Below, one piece after another: positions 33,609-46,460 of a stretch of 64,000 nucleotides of DNA. Numbering within the stretch: position 1 is the stretch's first letter; each line of letters starts with the position of its first letter. The DNA lies in the NCBI RefSeq assembly GCF_025698545.1, contig NC_068575.1, positions 60,707,980 to 60,771,979 on the forward strand, in the 5' to 3' direction. The translations under genes were made by a program, and so were the position numbers. The stretch is from Gossypium raimondii (lineage: Eukaryota; Streptophyta; Magnoliopsida; Malvales; Malvaceae). The notes beneath the pieces are model-generated. The model did no database searches. It was not told the DNA's origin and worked only from the letters and a program-made list of their open reading frames with translations.

Positions 33609-35175
33609 GATATGGCAGATGTTCTTTTTATATTGGTCAATTTTTAAGTTTTGGTACTTTTATTATATTCAAATTTAAGATTATTTTAACACACAAAAAA
33701 TATATATTTCAACGTGAGTTAAAATTTGTGTTTTAAAAAAAAAATTCAACTCAATATTTTAATCAAAATAAATAAAGGTGTTAACTATTTGTACTAAGCA
33801 ATGATATTATAAACATAGAAAACCGAATCATATCAAGTTAAAATATAGAGACTAAATATTAAATTTTAATATGGTAAAGAGAACATAATTATAATTTGAC
33901 TTAATTTATACCTTACACAATAATCTTGAGAGAAACTATGCTTTTGTTTATATAAATATGGGTGTATAATAAATAAAAATTTTATAAATTAAAAAAATGT
34001 AAGAAATACTAATGGATTATCACATAAGTTACCATGTTTAAAAATATAATATTTTAGTTAGTATTTCCATTAAAATCAACAATTCGACTCTTTTTGAATG
34101 TTGATGATTAAATTTGATTTTTTAAAAATTATAGACCAAATTGATAAAAATACAAATATTGAAGACTAAATTTATTATTATACCACAAATTTCAAGTCAA
34201 CCATTTGCATTTGAAAGCGACGGTGTTTAGAAGCAGGAAAATTCTTTCCCGTTGTTTGAATCACAGAATAAAACAAATATTATTACAATCATAAAGTCGC
34301 AATCCTAATATATAAATTAATGTAAATTTACGGAATTGACCATTCTTCCATGGTGGTGATTTATAGGAAAAGTCTTCGTAAGAAGATACAAATTCACATT
34401 TATAAACTTTCAACGATTAAAGCTAAATAAAACAAAAAAATCATAAGTTTTACCATTTAGTTAAATAAGTCCCTATAACTTTTACTCTAACAAACCAGCC
34501 TTTACCTCCGCCTTCAACCATCAACTTATATTCAAATAAGTCCCTAACATTTAATCTATAAGTGGACTTGTTTATCTACAAATAAAAACTTAATTTTAAT
34601 AAATCTTTGTCATAATTGATAAAGACGTGTTAAAATTAGCCAAAATATTTTCATTACACCCCAAAAATTAATGAAAATCAAATTCAAGGGATCTGTTTGG
34701 TTTTATCATTTTGGGAATTGAATTGAGAGTTCCGTACTTCTTTGTTTTAGGAAGCATTTATAATTTTAAAATACTTATTATTCAATTATTATATTTGACG
34801 TGCAACAAAAATAATATATTTTAGAATGCATTCACGCGGCTTTTTATTATAATTGGAAGTGACATAGTTAAGCTTCGAAGTAATTGTTGTTTACAGTTTT
34901 TTTCAGTAACATTAATATTTTAAAAATTAATATATAGAAATTATTCTTAATTAGTCAACAATTTTATTAAACTAGGCAGAAATTTAAATTTACACGCAAA
35001 ACATTCAATTGGTAATCTTCCAGGAAATGACCCGTCAGTGGCAAAATGGGGAATATCTTAAACTACAAGGTCATTTGCTAGCTTATCACTCTTGCATAAT
35101 CAACAAAACCCCGCGCCTTTTCAACTGTTATAAGAATCCAAGCAAGTCCGTACTTTTAAAAATCAAAGGAAAAAA
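33609..35175. other. AT-rich DNA and ABCA2 promoter region
   Basis: No gene is seen. The last 200 bp upstream of 35176 should hold the ABCA2 promoter and leader; no clear TATA box is visible there. Confidence 0.35.
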
Positions 35176-38100
35176 ATGGCGATGAGTGGAATTGGGTTAC
35201 TTTACTTGCAGTTCAGAGCTTTATTAAAGAAGAATTTGATACTTTCATGGCGGAGCAAGAGATCGACGTTTCTTCAACTCTTCTCTTCGCTCTTCTTCAT
35301 TTTCCTTATCTACTGTATCGAGAAAGCCACAAATGCTCAAAACTCCAATTCGACGGCGTACAAGGTGATCCGAGATCCCAAGCCGTTGGTTGCTCCGGTG
35401 ATCCCCCCTTGCGAGGATAAGTTCTTCATCAAGCTGCCTTGTTACGACTTCGTTTGGAGCGGGAATGAGAGTCAGACCGTTGATAGGATCGTTAGAGCCA
35501 TTAGAGAGAATAATCCCGGTAGACCTATTCCCGAGTCTAAGGTAAAGCTTTGTTGAATACGAATTTCTCCAAAAAAGCAATGAAATTGTATTTTCGTTTA
35601 ATGCCAAAGATTAGGATTCGGTTAACGGAATGGCCGTCCAAATTTTTTATTTTTACTTATTAGGGTTCTGTTAATTATTTTGATGTAATTTTGCTTAAAA
35701 AATGAAATTTAGCAGCATTAACAATTGGATCTGAATTTTGAAATTTGAAAAGTAGAGGGACTAAATTCGTGAAAGTACAGGTACAAGGACTAAATTCCTA
35801 ATACAGGGACTATAAGCATTTTTAAACTTTTTTTTATAGATGTGATAGTAGCAGAATGCTAGGGAAGTTTTGCTGTAGCTATTCTTGGATAAATAATACA
35901 GTAACTTAATCCCATATATATATGTTACCTATGTTTTTTTTTCAGGTTAAATCGTTTAGGACTACTGTTGAAGTTGATGACTGGCTTTTCAATAACCGTA
36001 TGCATGTGCCGGGAGCTCTGCATTTTCAACAAGTAAATGCAAGTGTGATTAGCTATGGTTTACAGACTAATTCTACTCCAGTGGCAAGGCGAGGGCAATA
36101 TGAAGATCCCACTCTTAAATTCCAAATTCCACTTCAAGTTGCTGCAGAACGTGAGATTGCTAGGTCACTAATAGGAGGTACTAAGTTCTATCCTTTTCAA
36201 GAAATTTTATTTGCGGGAGGTTTGATTTGTATTTCCTTGTCTGATTGGTTTATATGATGAATACAGATCCAAGCTTTAGGTGGACTGTTGAATTCAAGGA
36301 ATTTGCACACCCTGCAATGGAAAGACTTGAAACTATAGCCATGGTTGGACCTACTTTTTTCCTTGCTATTGCGATGTTCAGTTTTGTGTTTCAGATCGGT
36401 TCATTGGTGTCAGAGAAAGAACTGAAGCTTCGACAGGTCTTTCAATTTTTATGTTTGAACTGAGATTAGCATTGCATCCTCATACAGAAACATCATGGAT
36501 TCTCTTTGTTGACTTTCTGATCCTTTCCCAACAGGCTATGACTATGATGGGTCTTCTTGATTCTGCCTACTGGTTATCGTGGCTCACGTGGGAGGGACTC
36601 ATGACACTTATTTCGTCGCTCTTCATAATTCTGTTTGGGATGATGTTTCAGTTCGATTTTTTCTTGAATAACAGTTTTGCCGTTCTCTTATTCATCTTCT
36701 TCCTTTTCCAACTCAACATGGTAAAACCATGTTCCTTGATCTTTGCTTATGTTTTGTTTGTGTTTATAATTGCTTTTGTTGATTTCTAGTCTCAATTTAG
36801 TCATGATTTGTGACTTGTGATGCTTGATGGCAGGTTGGTTTTGCATTCATGTTGTCAGCCTTCATGAGCAAATCATCTTCAGCCACGACAGTTGGTTTCT
36901 CTATTTTTATCATTGGTTTTTTTACTCAGGCAATGCTCCAACTCTAAACTTCTTGATTTGAAATTACATGTTCAGCTATATTTATAGATATTAGTTATTT
37001 ATTGCAGATTGTTACCACCGTCGGATTCCCCTACAGTGATTCCTACAGTCAAACCCTTCAAAGTATCTGGTCATTATTCCCACCCAATCTTCTTGCTCAA
37101 GCACTAAGGCTTCTTTCTGATGCTACTGCCAGCTCGACAGACATTGGAATTAGCTGGAGTAGACGAACCGAATGTGCTCCAAATGATGATGAGTGTGTAA
37201 TAACAATTGTATGTCCACATTTCAAAATTAAAGATTTTCTCTATTGAGAATGTTTCCCATTATATCTTCCACATACTCTACACTTCTTTCCTTCCTGTCT
37301 GCTTCGTTCTCCTTTCATCAGGCTGCAATATTTCAAAATGTTTTTGGATAGTTAAATCATTCGTTTATGCTTTATTTCACTTGTTCTTAACAGAATGATA
37401 TCTACATATGGCTGTTGGCTACATTTATTGTGTGGGTTGTTTTGGCTATCTACTTTGACAACATAATTCCAAATGCATCTGGTGTGAGAAAACCAATATT
37501 GTACTTTTTGAGGCCTGGCTATTGGACGGGGAAAGGTGGAAAGGAAAAAGGTAATTAAATTCCAAATTCAATTTATATTCAAGAAATTTCCTATTGAATT
37601 AGTGTGCCTCACTTATAGTTTTCTGGCTTTCTCTTCATAGAGGGTGGTGTTTGTAGTTGTATTGGTAAAGCTCCACCTCTGGAGCATAATACTCCTGATG
37701 ATGAAGATGTCCTTGAAGAGGAAAACCTTGTTAGAACACAAACAAGGGAAGGTACCGTTGATCCAAATGTTGCAGTTCAGATACGTGGTCTTGCAAAGAC
37801 ATTTCCCGGGACCAGAACTTGCGGTTTCTGCTGTAAGTGCAAGAAGACTGCACCATACCATGCTGTTAAGGTAAGCAAATCCCTTATCAGCCTTATGCTG
37901 TCCAAATTTAAGAACCAGAACCTAAAAGGTTTTCTCTTTCCAAATGACTATTTTCCCTAATATACCTCTAAAGGAAATTTTCTTGTCCCAGTTGTGCTAT
38001 GTTAGGTCATTTAGGATTGTAAGAGTTGTTTAATTTGATTGGTCTTTGGCCTGCTAGCACCCTTTCAGTTGGACTTCATGCAATGACATCATTATGGCTC

Positions 38101-40379
38101 CTAGGCAATGTTCTTCCCTATCTATATTTGTTCAGCAAGTAAAGATTTATCTACAATAAGGATATGCATTTAGATCTGGAGCTTAATTATCTTTTTCTGC
38201 ATATCTTGTATGGGTGAACCTCACAAAACATATTGTAGATGTGCATCTAGATTTCTTCTGTAAGTGGAGATTTATTTAAAATCTGCTGCTTACTTGTAAA
38301 CTTGTCTTCAGGGCTTATGGGTGAACCTTGCAAAGGATCAATTATTTTGTCTTCTTGGACCCAATGGAGCTGGAAAAACCACAGCAATCAACTGCTTGAC
38401 TGGCATAACACCTGTGACTAATGGAGATGGTAAGATGCCTTGTTCCTCAAATCTTTTTCTCTTGATGCGTATTATTCAGCACAGTGACTCATCTAGGGAA
38501 ATAATAATATGTTATAAATTATAAACAGCGTTGATCTACGGTAATTCTGTTCGAAGTTCTGTTGGTATGTCAAACATTCGAAGAATCATAGGAGTTTGTC
38601 CTCAGGTAACCCTCTCTCTCTCTCTGTGATATGCAGCCATTCATAGTCGGCAGGTGTGTCAGAGCTTGCTGTTTTCAGCATTTCTAAGAAGACATATAAT
38701 ATCAATTGTCATTCGATTCTGATCTTAACATTTTCTGTATCATGTATTTTTGTAGTTTGATATTCTTTGGAATGCTCTATCCGGTAAAGAGCATCTGGAG
38801 CTGTTTGCTAGTGTCAAAGGCCTACTTCCATCTACAATCAACTCAGTATGTACCACATAGATATGTCTATCTCTGAATTGGACCAGTTCTAATCATCGAC
38901 ATTCCATCATATATAACCATTTAAATATTTACAAGCATGCCAGATGAAATCTTTTACATCAGAAAAGACCCTTTCAACTATCCTACCCATAAAGATCGAT
39001 TTATTTGCTCAAATCACAGGTAGTTCAAAAATCATTGGAGGAGGTCAGACTCACAGAAGCTGCAAAAGTGAGAGCTGGGAGTTACAGTGGAGGAATGAAG
39101 CGCCGACTCAGTGTTGCAGTCGCCCTTCTAGGGGATCCAAAGTTAGTCATTTTGGATGAACCGGTATGTCAATCAGACCTTATCCTCACGTTAATGTGCT
39201 TAATCTACTTTGCAAGCACTTCTCTATCCCCTGGTACCTTGTATTTATTCCCTTATGACTGCAGACTACCGGTATGGATCCGATAACCAGAAGGCATGTA
39301 TGGGACATAATAGAAAGTGCAAAGAGAGGTCGTGCCATTGTCTTGACAACACACTCTATGGAAGAAGCTGATGTTTTAAGTGACCGTATAGGAATCATGG
39401 TAAAAGGTAGACTCAGCTGCCTTGGAACCTCAATCAGGTTGAAGTCACGATTCGGTACTGGTTTCATTGCTAATGTTAGCTTCACTGGAAACAACAATGG
39501 ACTTAGCCCTCCCAACGGAGATGCAGCTGACACAACACACCAACGGGAGTCTGTAAAACATTTCTTTAAAAAAGTATGTTGTATAATTCCAACTTATTTA
39601 AACTCTTTTGAGTTTCAAACACTTGGTTTCTCATTTGGGCTCGTATTCTTTCAGCATCTAGACGTCGAGCCAAAGGAGGAGACCCAAAATTTCTTGACTT
39701 TCGTCATTCCTCATGATCGAGAAAAGCTTCTGACTGTGAGCACTTTCTAATCTCGGTTGGAATAATCTCTTTTCTTTTTTCTCTTTTTTTGCTTTGGTTT
39801 TTAATTATTTTCATTTCTTCTGTATTTGTAATCTCAAACAGGGATTTTTTAAGGAGCTAGAAGAGAGAGCAGGAGAATTTGGCATAGCAGATATACAACT
39901 TGGTCTCGCAACCCTTGAAGAAGTTTTCTTGAACATCGCAAGGCAAGCAGAGTTAGAAAGTGCTGCAGCCGAAGGGCGATTAGTCACTTTGACGATAACT
40001 TCTGGAGCATCAGTCCAGGTAAGTGCAACCAAATTTGATGATAGAATCATGTATATATAAAACTAAAAATAAAATTTAGCATAATTTCGAAATTAAAAAT
40101 CCTTAAAACGCAATGCAGATACCAATAGGTGCAAGGTTTGTGGGGATTCCCGGAACAGAATCTGCTGAGAATCCTAGAGGTATCATGGTTGAGGTCTACT
40201 GGCAACAAGATGATACTGGGACACTCTGCATTTCAGGTCACTCTGCTGAAATACCACTACCTCAAAATTTTCAACCGATGGCTTCTGTACCGTCTCATAC
40301 CCGGAACCTCTTTGGCCGAAGGGGACCAGTTCAGGGAGTTGTGATCAACCCGGATGAAAGTTTTAGACCTACTTCATAA
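35176..40379 (+). CDS. ABCA2: ABC transporter A family member 2-type half transporter (964 aa)
   Basis: Sixteen exons: 35176-35541, 35946-36177, 36267-36436, 36535-36720, 36834-36929, 37008-37208, 37394-37550, 37641-37870, 38312-38429, 38529-38605, 38756-38845, 39020-39163, 39265-39573, 39655-39735, 39842-40018, 40119-40379. They give 964 aa. Layout: a first membrane helix at about 32-48 after LSWRSKRSTF, a lumenal/outer loop with PPCEDKFFIKLPCYDFVW, a cluster of membrane helices at about 270-450, then the ATPase domain with Walker A GPNGAGKTT (562-570), signature YSGGMKRRLSVA (from 663), Walker B LVILDEP (683-689) and the H-loop His719. It is a half-size ABCA protein that must dimerise; the family moves lipid-like substrates, but the substrate of this member is unknown. 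It matches Arabidopsis ABCA2 more closely than the ABCA3-12 group, whose N-terminus differs. Intron 5 has a GC donor. Intron 1 holds a hairpin-repeat arm (about 35715-35820). Confidence 0.96.
36930..37007 (+). other. GC-AG intron 5 of ABCA2
   Basis: The exon ends ...TTTACTCAG and the intron starts GCAATG, with no usable GT nearby; the acceptor is TTATTGCAG. Protein continuity (IIGFFTQ joined to IVTTVGFPYS) requires this border. GC-AG introns are a known minor class (around one percent in plants) and can allow alternative splicing. Confidence 0.85.
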
Positions 40380-40493
40380 TCATACATTATAAACACTGCC
40401 TCATACCCAGAACCTCTTCGGCTGAAGAGCACCAGTTTGGGGAGTTGGTCAGGCCGGATTACACCTACTTCATAATCATACATCATAGACACC
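40295..40493 (+). repeat. duplication of the ABCA2 3' end
   Basis: The last coding segment and start of the 3' UTR (40295-40397) recur directly downstream (40401-40493): TCATACCCGGAACCTCTTTG against TCATACCCAGAACCTCTTCG, and CCTACTTCATAATCATACAT in both. The second copy has a small internal deletion and lies after the stop codon, so it is in the 3' UTR. Confidence 0.85.
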
Positions 40494-41331
40494 TTATTTT
40501 CATCATCATTTTACTTGTTTGCTTGAATCACTATAGTCTTCTTTCGGGTTTTTCATACGTATATTTTTTGTGGGTATAGTAAGTAATTTATTTTTTGTAA
40601 TTATATTTTTATTTAATTTATAACATTTTGTTTGTAGCTGTGGAGGCCCTTTCTTTAATATCATCTGATCCCAAAGGAAAATATGAGTTAGCTTAGTTAA
40701 CAAGAAAACACAAAATTATAAAAGTTGGAACAAATTCTAATACGCAATTAAGAAGCCAAAAGAAAAACTAAAAATAGCAAGGCAAAGTTTAGAAGAAACA
40801 AACGAAATGAAGCAATTTATCACAACGATGATTATTTTGCGGCATGTTTGAAAGTTCAAAATCTATTGATTTACACTCAAATTCACTCACAAACACTGAG
40901 AAACATTGAATTTTCAGAGGCACTCAACCCGCGCACACATCCTATCGACCCGGTTTCAGTTTCAAAGCAAGTTCTATTAATTTACACCACAAAGCATATG
41001 AATCTTGAACCTAATAGTGCCAACAACTCCTCAAATCTCAATAAGATCACCTCCTCCACTCTACTTGAGTCGCCTTGGCTGCAAAATCGAACCAAAATTA
41101 TTTATTAACATGGGAAAAAAGGTAACCATTTTCGGTAGAGTAAATGGTACGGCATTCTTTAGCTTCTTATGTGATAGGAGCTATAAAGAACAAAAGTGTT
41201 AGCTGTGAACCGACATTGGTGAAATATGCGAGCTAAATAAACTAATATACAACCTTTATGGAAGCTGCACGGTGAAACATGTCAAGCTTACGACAAGATA
41301 TGAACAAAAATAGGTAAGTATTAACCAAGAA
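40494..41331. other. spacer between convergent ABCA2 and IQD genes
   Basis: It holds the 3' UTRs of both genes. A plus-strand frame at 40848-41108 has no recognisable motif and is probably chance. Confidence 0.4.
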
Positions 41332-44300
41332 TCAGCACTTCATACCATTTCTGTCTCTGGATGACAGTGGTCTGTCGCTTTTGCTCCCTTCCTTCCCTGC
41401 ATGAACCAGTCTCTGCGTCCTTGGTGACTGTGAGTTGATTTTACTATTGGCTGAAATTGGCAGGGACTGGCGACGAGCGAGGTTATGTTTTTCACCTCCA
41501 TCCTGGCTAAATCGAGGAGAGCCTTGCAGTCTCAGCTTAGCCTTGGCAGATTCAGTTGCTGCCATGTAGCTTGGCAGTGCAGGACTGATTTGAGGCCCAT
41601 TCTCAGTATGATCTTGTTTTGCAGGATTAGAAGCTTTCTTGCCAGACTTCTGATTCTCATTGTTGGTTGAATCGCCCTTCCTGTTCAGCTCCACGTTTGC
41701 TATGGGATTATTTTCATCCTTAACGATACTATCTATCGAAGGCTTTGAATCAGCAACAAAAGGATCTGCATGAAATAAATCTGATGTCTCATTCCTCCCT
41801 AATGGCCCCAGCATAGTTTCAATGTCAGGTGATTTCGAAACTGCCACAGTGGTCTCTTTTTTCATCTTCTCAGCTGAGCCATTCACTGTTGAAGCGATCT
41901 CTTTCTTAACCTTCTCAGCTGAGTTATTTACTGTCAAGGCTGTTTCTTTCTTCACCTTCTCGTTCGAGCTTTTTACTGTCAAGGCCGTCTCTTTCTTCAT
42001 CTTCTCAGCCGAGCCATTTACTGTAGCTGTCTCTTGTCTCATCTTCTCAGCTGAGCTATTCACTGTCCTGGCCATCTCTTTGTTCATCTTCTCAGCTGAG
42101 TTATTTATTGTCAAGGCTGTCTCTTTGTTCATCTTCTCAGCTGAGATATTTACTGTCAAGGCTGTCTCTTTCTTCATCTTTTCAGCTGAACCATTTTCTG
42201 CAGCTGTCTCTTGTCTCATCTTCTCAGCTGAGCTATTTAATGATGTTTCTTTCATCATCTTCTCAGCTGAGTTATTTATTTTCAAGGCTGTCTCTTTGTT
42301 CATCTTCTCCGCTGAGCTCTTTATTGAAGTTGTCTCTCTTTTCATCTCCTCAGTGGAGCTATTTACTGTCATGGCCATCTCATTCTTCATCTTCTCGGCT
42401 GAGCTATTCACTGTTGAGGCCATCTCTTTGTTTGCCTTCTCAGCCAAACTATTCAGACTCTGTTCCACAACATCTGGATTAGTAGCGCTTGAGAACTTCT
42501 CCAAACTTTGCTTTGGCTTATCAGGTTCAACCCGTGACTGCACTGAATTTTCTACTACAGGGTTATGAACCTTTCTCAAGTTGCGTTTAACCTTTTCAAG
42601 CTCATTTTGTGGGTTTTCCTGCACTGCCATCTCGGCTGGATGACTGGAAACTTTCCTCAGGTTACGCTTGGGCTTATCAAATTCAGAGGTCGCTTGAACC
42701 GAGCCACCATCCAGATTTGCAGGACGAATCCTGCGAACACTCAGTTTTGGTCGACCTGAATCAGTTTCAACAACTTGACCGTTAGCTTGTTTCTTCTGCA
42801 ACTTAGAGGCTTTTTTTGGTTGAGGAACCAGTTTCCAGAAGCAGGATGCTGACCAGCGCTCTAACCAGTTCCAGACTGAATTTGGTTCCCCAGTGTCATC
42901 ATGGAGGCGCAAAGGCATTACAGGAGGTGATGAAGCAACAAGCTAAAGAAACAAACCCAACAGTCACTTGCCCAATGTGTAAGAAAAAGAAGGTAAACAA
43001 ATCAAAATGACATTCCAATTTAAGAAATCATGTCTACTGATGGTGAGAAACAGGAGAGATTTTTAAGTTGGATTATGTGCAATAGTTTTTGTGCCACTGA
43101 TTCAGATTTTCTTAAAGATATGAGAAATACCAATGCACCATCTAGTGACAGATAATTATCAATCAGACTTTCAAACATCTCGTATTTGCAATACTTTTGG
43201 GTGCCAGGTAATGCCATAATGTTTTCCCCATCAAAAGGAGTTTATGGATAAGGATAAAGCCCCGAAAGCATAACAGCCAACAAATGGAGTCATCTCTAGA
43301 AATGTCACACAATATCAAGGTAAATTCTACATATTTTCAATTTCATAAACAAGATATATTATAAGCACAAAAGCAGCCATACCTTACGAACAAAAGCATT
43401 TGCAGACAACTTTCCAATGCGTGCAGGCATATTCACTCCAAGAGAAACCACAGGCTTGCTTTCCTGCCGAACAATGAAATAAGAATTAACAAAGCAAAAA
43501 AAGCTGGCTCACCTATTTCTTGAATAAATACAAATTCGGTGCAGGAAGATGAGGATAAAAGCTAAAAAGTATTCATATATACTACGAAATTCTGCATATT
43601 GCGATTACGGGAAGTAAAGAAAATGCATGGTGTTAGCTTCAAAAGCATTTTGACCACCCACAGAACATAGTGTTCAATTTTGCTCAAAAACCTCAGGCCA
43701 AAGATCTCTTTTAATCATTCTCACTAAACTTAGTTCATGATGGACTAGACAAATTCCATTTACATATGGACCATCAGATGGCCAATACAAAATTTAATTT
43801 ATATAAAAAATCAAGTTGCAAAGTAGTAGGCATGCCTATTAAATTTGAACAAAAAGATTAGTGATTGTAAGATGAATTTCAATTAGTAGCACCGGGATCA
43901 TGAATGGTAATTGGTCCATGATCGGATTCGCAAAGAAATTACCCAGAGGTTCATTTGATTGTATTTCTTATGCACTTCAAGACCACCATCAGAACGTCTG
44001 GCCATTACTCCACGAATATGACTTTGTAGCTTGACAATCCCCATCACACAGCACAAAGTAGCAATAGCTTGTCTTCTAACCAAGTGACCACGAATAAGTG
44101 CCTGCAGCCTTATAATGCCTTTGAGGGCCCAGAATGCTCGGCGAGCCTTCACATAATGAACTAATATGAGTGTAGGGATAATCTCAACTAAAGGTCCTTC
44201 CTTGGCTATATAAATTATTTGAAAATCGATAGTAACATTTTACAGGCAAAAGGATAAAATACCAGGTAACCCCTAAAAGCAGCCTGAACGATGGTTGCTG

Positions 44301-44995
44301 CTTGCTTTTGCTTCATTCTTTCAGGATCATTTTGGAAATCTTGAAGAGTGGATTCCTGAGAACCTATGCCTTGACTCACTGGTAGTGATATCCTGTCATC
44401 GTTATAGATATTTGCAGCCTCCTTGTTTTCCAGTTCTAATTTCCTTTCATCTCTCTCATTTCTCTCATTAGCATATTGATTAAGCTGTGAAGGGAAGGGA
44501 GGAGCCACAGGGACTTCAGCTTCTGATGCCCTGGCTGAAACCAACACCTCGTTTACATTGGCAACATTCTGCAAATAACAGTCCAATAAAAAACAGAAGT
44601 GTACATAAATATTTTAGGATTGATGGAAGAAAGATGCCATATCATGTTTATCTCATAACTCGAGGAAAGAATGATACATTCCCAAAACCAAAGCATTAAA
44701 ACAGCCATGTTAAATACAACAGCTCCCGAGAAATTTCGGGGAAGCTAATGTTCAAATCAGCTAATCCTTTACAATTACTTAACTTTCTCAGTAGAGGGAA
44801 TGAAGCCACCAAAAATAAACCAAATGACAGAGGAACTATATTTGCAGTTCCTCATGTACATAATCTAAACATTATATTTTTCGTTTAGTAGTCATTAGCA
44901 ATAAATATTACCTCCCTTCCTTTATGATAACCAGATTTGGAAGACTTCTTTCCAAAAAGCACAGCCTTAATCCATTTTCCCGGTGATTTTCCCAT
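41332..44995 (-). CDS. IQD calmodulin-binding scaffold protein with tandem repeat (761 aa)
   Basis: Five coding exons on the minus strand: 44995-44912, 44568-44263, 44146-43943, 43463-43383, 42942-41332. The N-terminus MGKSPGKWIKAVLFGKKSSK is the standard IQD start. The IQ67 region is at about 116-185: IQ1 around AATIVQAAFRGYLARRAF, IQ2 around GIIRLQALIRGHLVRRQA, IQ3 around GIVKLQSHIRGVMARR. Residues about 234-265 (MPLRLHDDTGEPNSVWNW, then LERWSASCFW) match the IQD31/IQD32-like subgroup. Residues about 390-594 are 14 tandem units of 13-15 aa with the core SAEKM(N/K)KETALTVN. A DUF4005-like tail (YMAATESAKAKLRLQGSPR) starts at 684. IQD proteins bind calmodulin and tether it to microtubules, nucleus or membrane. 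A leader intron is predicted (45414-45016). Confidence 0.93.
41836..42450 (-). repeat. coding tandem repeat in the IQD last exon
   Basis: Fourteen units of 39-45 bp, all in frame, encode variants of SAEKMKKETALTVN. The units look like a mosaic: the sub-order RQET then KKETALTVN appears twice (near ORF residues 235-257 and 294-315). This suggests that blocks of several units were duplicated together. The opposite strand also stays open across it (41822-42568), a by-product of the repeat. Confidence 0.9.
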
Positions 44996-45015
44996 TTCTC
45001 GAAGTTCAGGAGAAA

Positions 45016-45414
45016 CTGCAAATACCTTTAACTGACTTTCAGCATCATTTTATGCGGTAACAGCTTAAGGATACATTTAACCATAAATTCAAGAATAATT
45101 AAAAAGAAAGCAAAAAAAATACAATTTCAAACGAAAATAGAAATTACGCATAGCAAATTACAGTATAAATTCAAAGTTCAACAAACAATTATAAACAAAA
45201 AGCAAAGAAAATTACTAGCATCCGTTAAGAATCCAATGATCTAACAGATTCAAAGACAAATCTCAAAAACTTGAAGAAATTTAAAGTAATTAAGCCAAAC
45301 ATTTACGATCTACTGTGAGATTAAATAAAAAATAAACAGATATGGCGCCAAAAGGAAAAAAAGCAAAACCAAACATCTTAAAACTAACAAATTTACACTA
45401 GATCTGATACTTAC
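45016..45414 (-). other. predicted intron in the IQD 5' leader
   Basis: On the minus strand a strong donor (GAG then GTAAGT at 45415/45414) faces an acceptor (TTTGCAG at 45016) 21 bp before the start codon. The sequence between is AT-rich as plant introns are. Leader introns are common in IQD genes and often raise expression. Confidence 0.6.
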
Positions 45415-45659
45415 CTCACAAATGCAGTACTTTCAGAGCTCAAATCTCCATTCCTGATTTTCAAAAAAACACCGAAACATCAGTTTTTTTTCCCCTTCGA
45501 AACCAAAGAAAGAAACACTAAAAAGAAGAAAAGATTTCAAAAATCGAGACAATAGAAATCAAAATGTACTATGAGAAAAGTTAGCACAGAAGAGAGAGTA
45601 AGCTTACAAGCAAAACAAGAGGAAGATTTTCCTTTTTGTTTTTTTTTATTCGCTTTGGC

Positions 45660-46460
45660 TTCGCTTTTGTTTGCAGTGGTTAGGTGTCTTTGTATTGAGA
45701 GTGAGGGAAGGATCTAAAAATAACGGTGACTAATCCAGTACAAGCGATTTTAGTGTAATGATTTTGAGTAGGACAGCTTAGACCGTCAGATGGAGAAACT
45801 TGACAGAGATTGTAACCGACAGTGGGATTTGACGGTTGAGATTGATAAAAGATGATACGCGTTGGCGTAGGGGATGATTAAGATAAGTAAAAGAGGGAGG
45901 TGGCGGTTGGCCTATATTACAGTTACTTCGGGAACAAACAAATATATTCGGCAATTTGTAACTTAAATTTTAGAGATATTTTGTATATTCGTAATTTAAT
46001 TCACTTAAACTTTATTGTATTATAATTTAGCACCATGTTTGTTGTTTTTTTATTGCATTATATACTTGTACTTATACTTGTATTTTTATGTTTTAGTAAT
46101 ATTTTTGTCGTCTCGTAAAATTTGTTCAATTTTTCTTGAAGTCTGTGCTGAACTTACGTTTCTGCCCTTTTACCTTGTTGTCGCGCGTGGGAGTTATTAT
46201 TTAAGTAGTGGCAGTTGCACGGGTGAAATGCCATGATAAATTGATTGATAGATGTGGTGTTGGATACAACCGAACATGTAGTAAAACGAAAAGTAATTTG
46301 CTTCGTCCAGAATTCAGTGTAAGTTTAGGTATGTGGTAGCGTGGGATGTATTTAGTTTATTTTCTTATCATATTATAGTATTGTTATTATATTTAATTTT
46401 ATTGTTGTTATTATTTTTATATTAACTGTAAATAAATGTATCGCTCATTTAAATTTATTC
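45660..46460. other. IQD promoter region and spacer
   Basis: This is the upstream region of the minus-strand IQD gene. It is of ordinary complexity to about 45960 and AT-rich beyond. No other gene is recognised. Confidence 0.35.

Noticed and set aside
41822-42568. A 248-aa frame on the plus strand opposite the IQD gene.
   Set aside because: It is the antisense of the tandem repeat. Repeats of a multiple of three bases keep all frames open, and the minus-strand frame carries the IQD domains.
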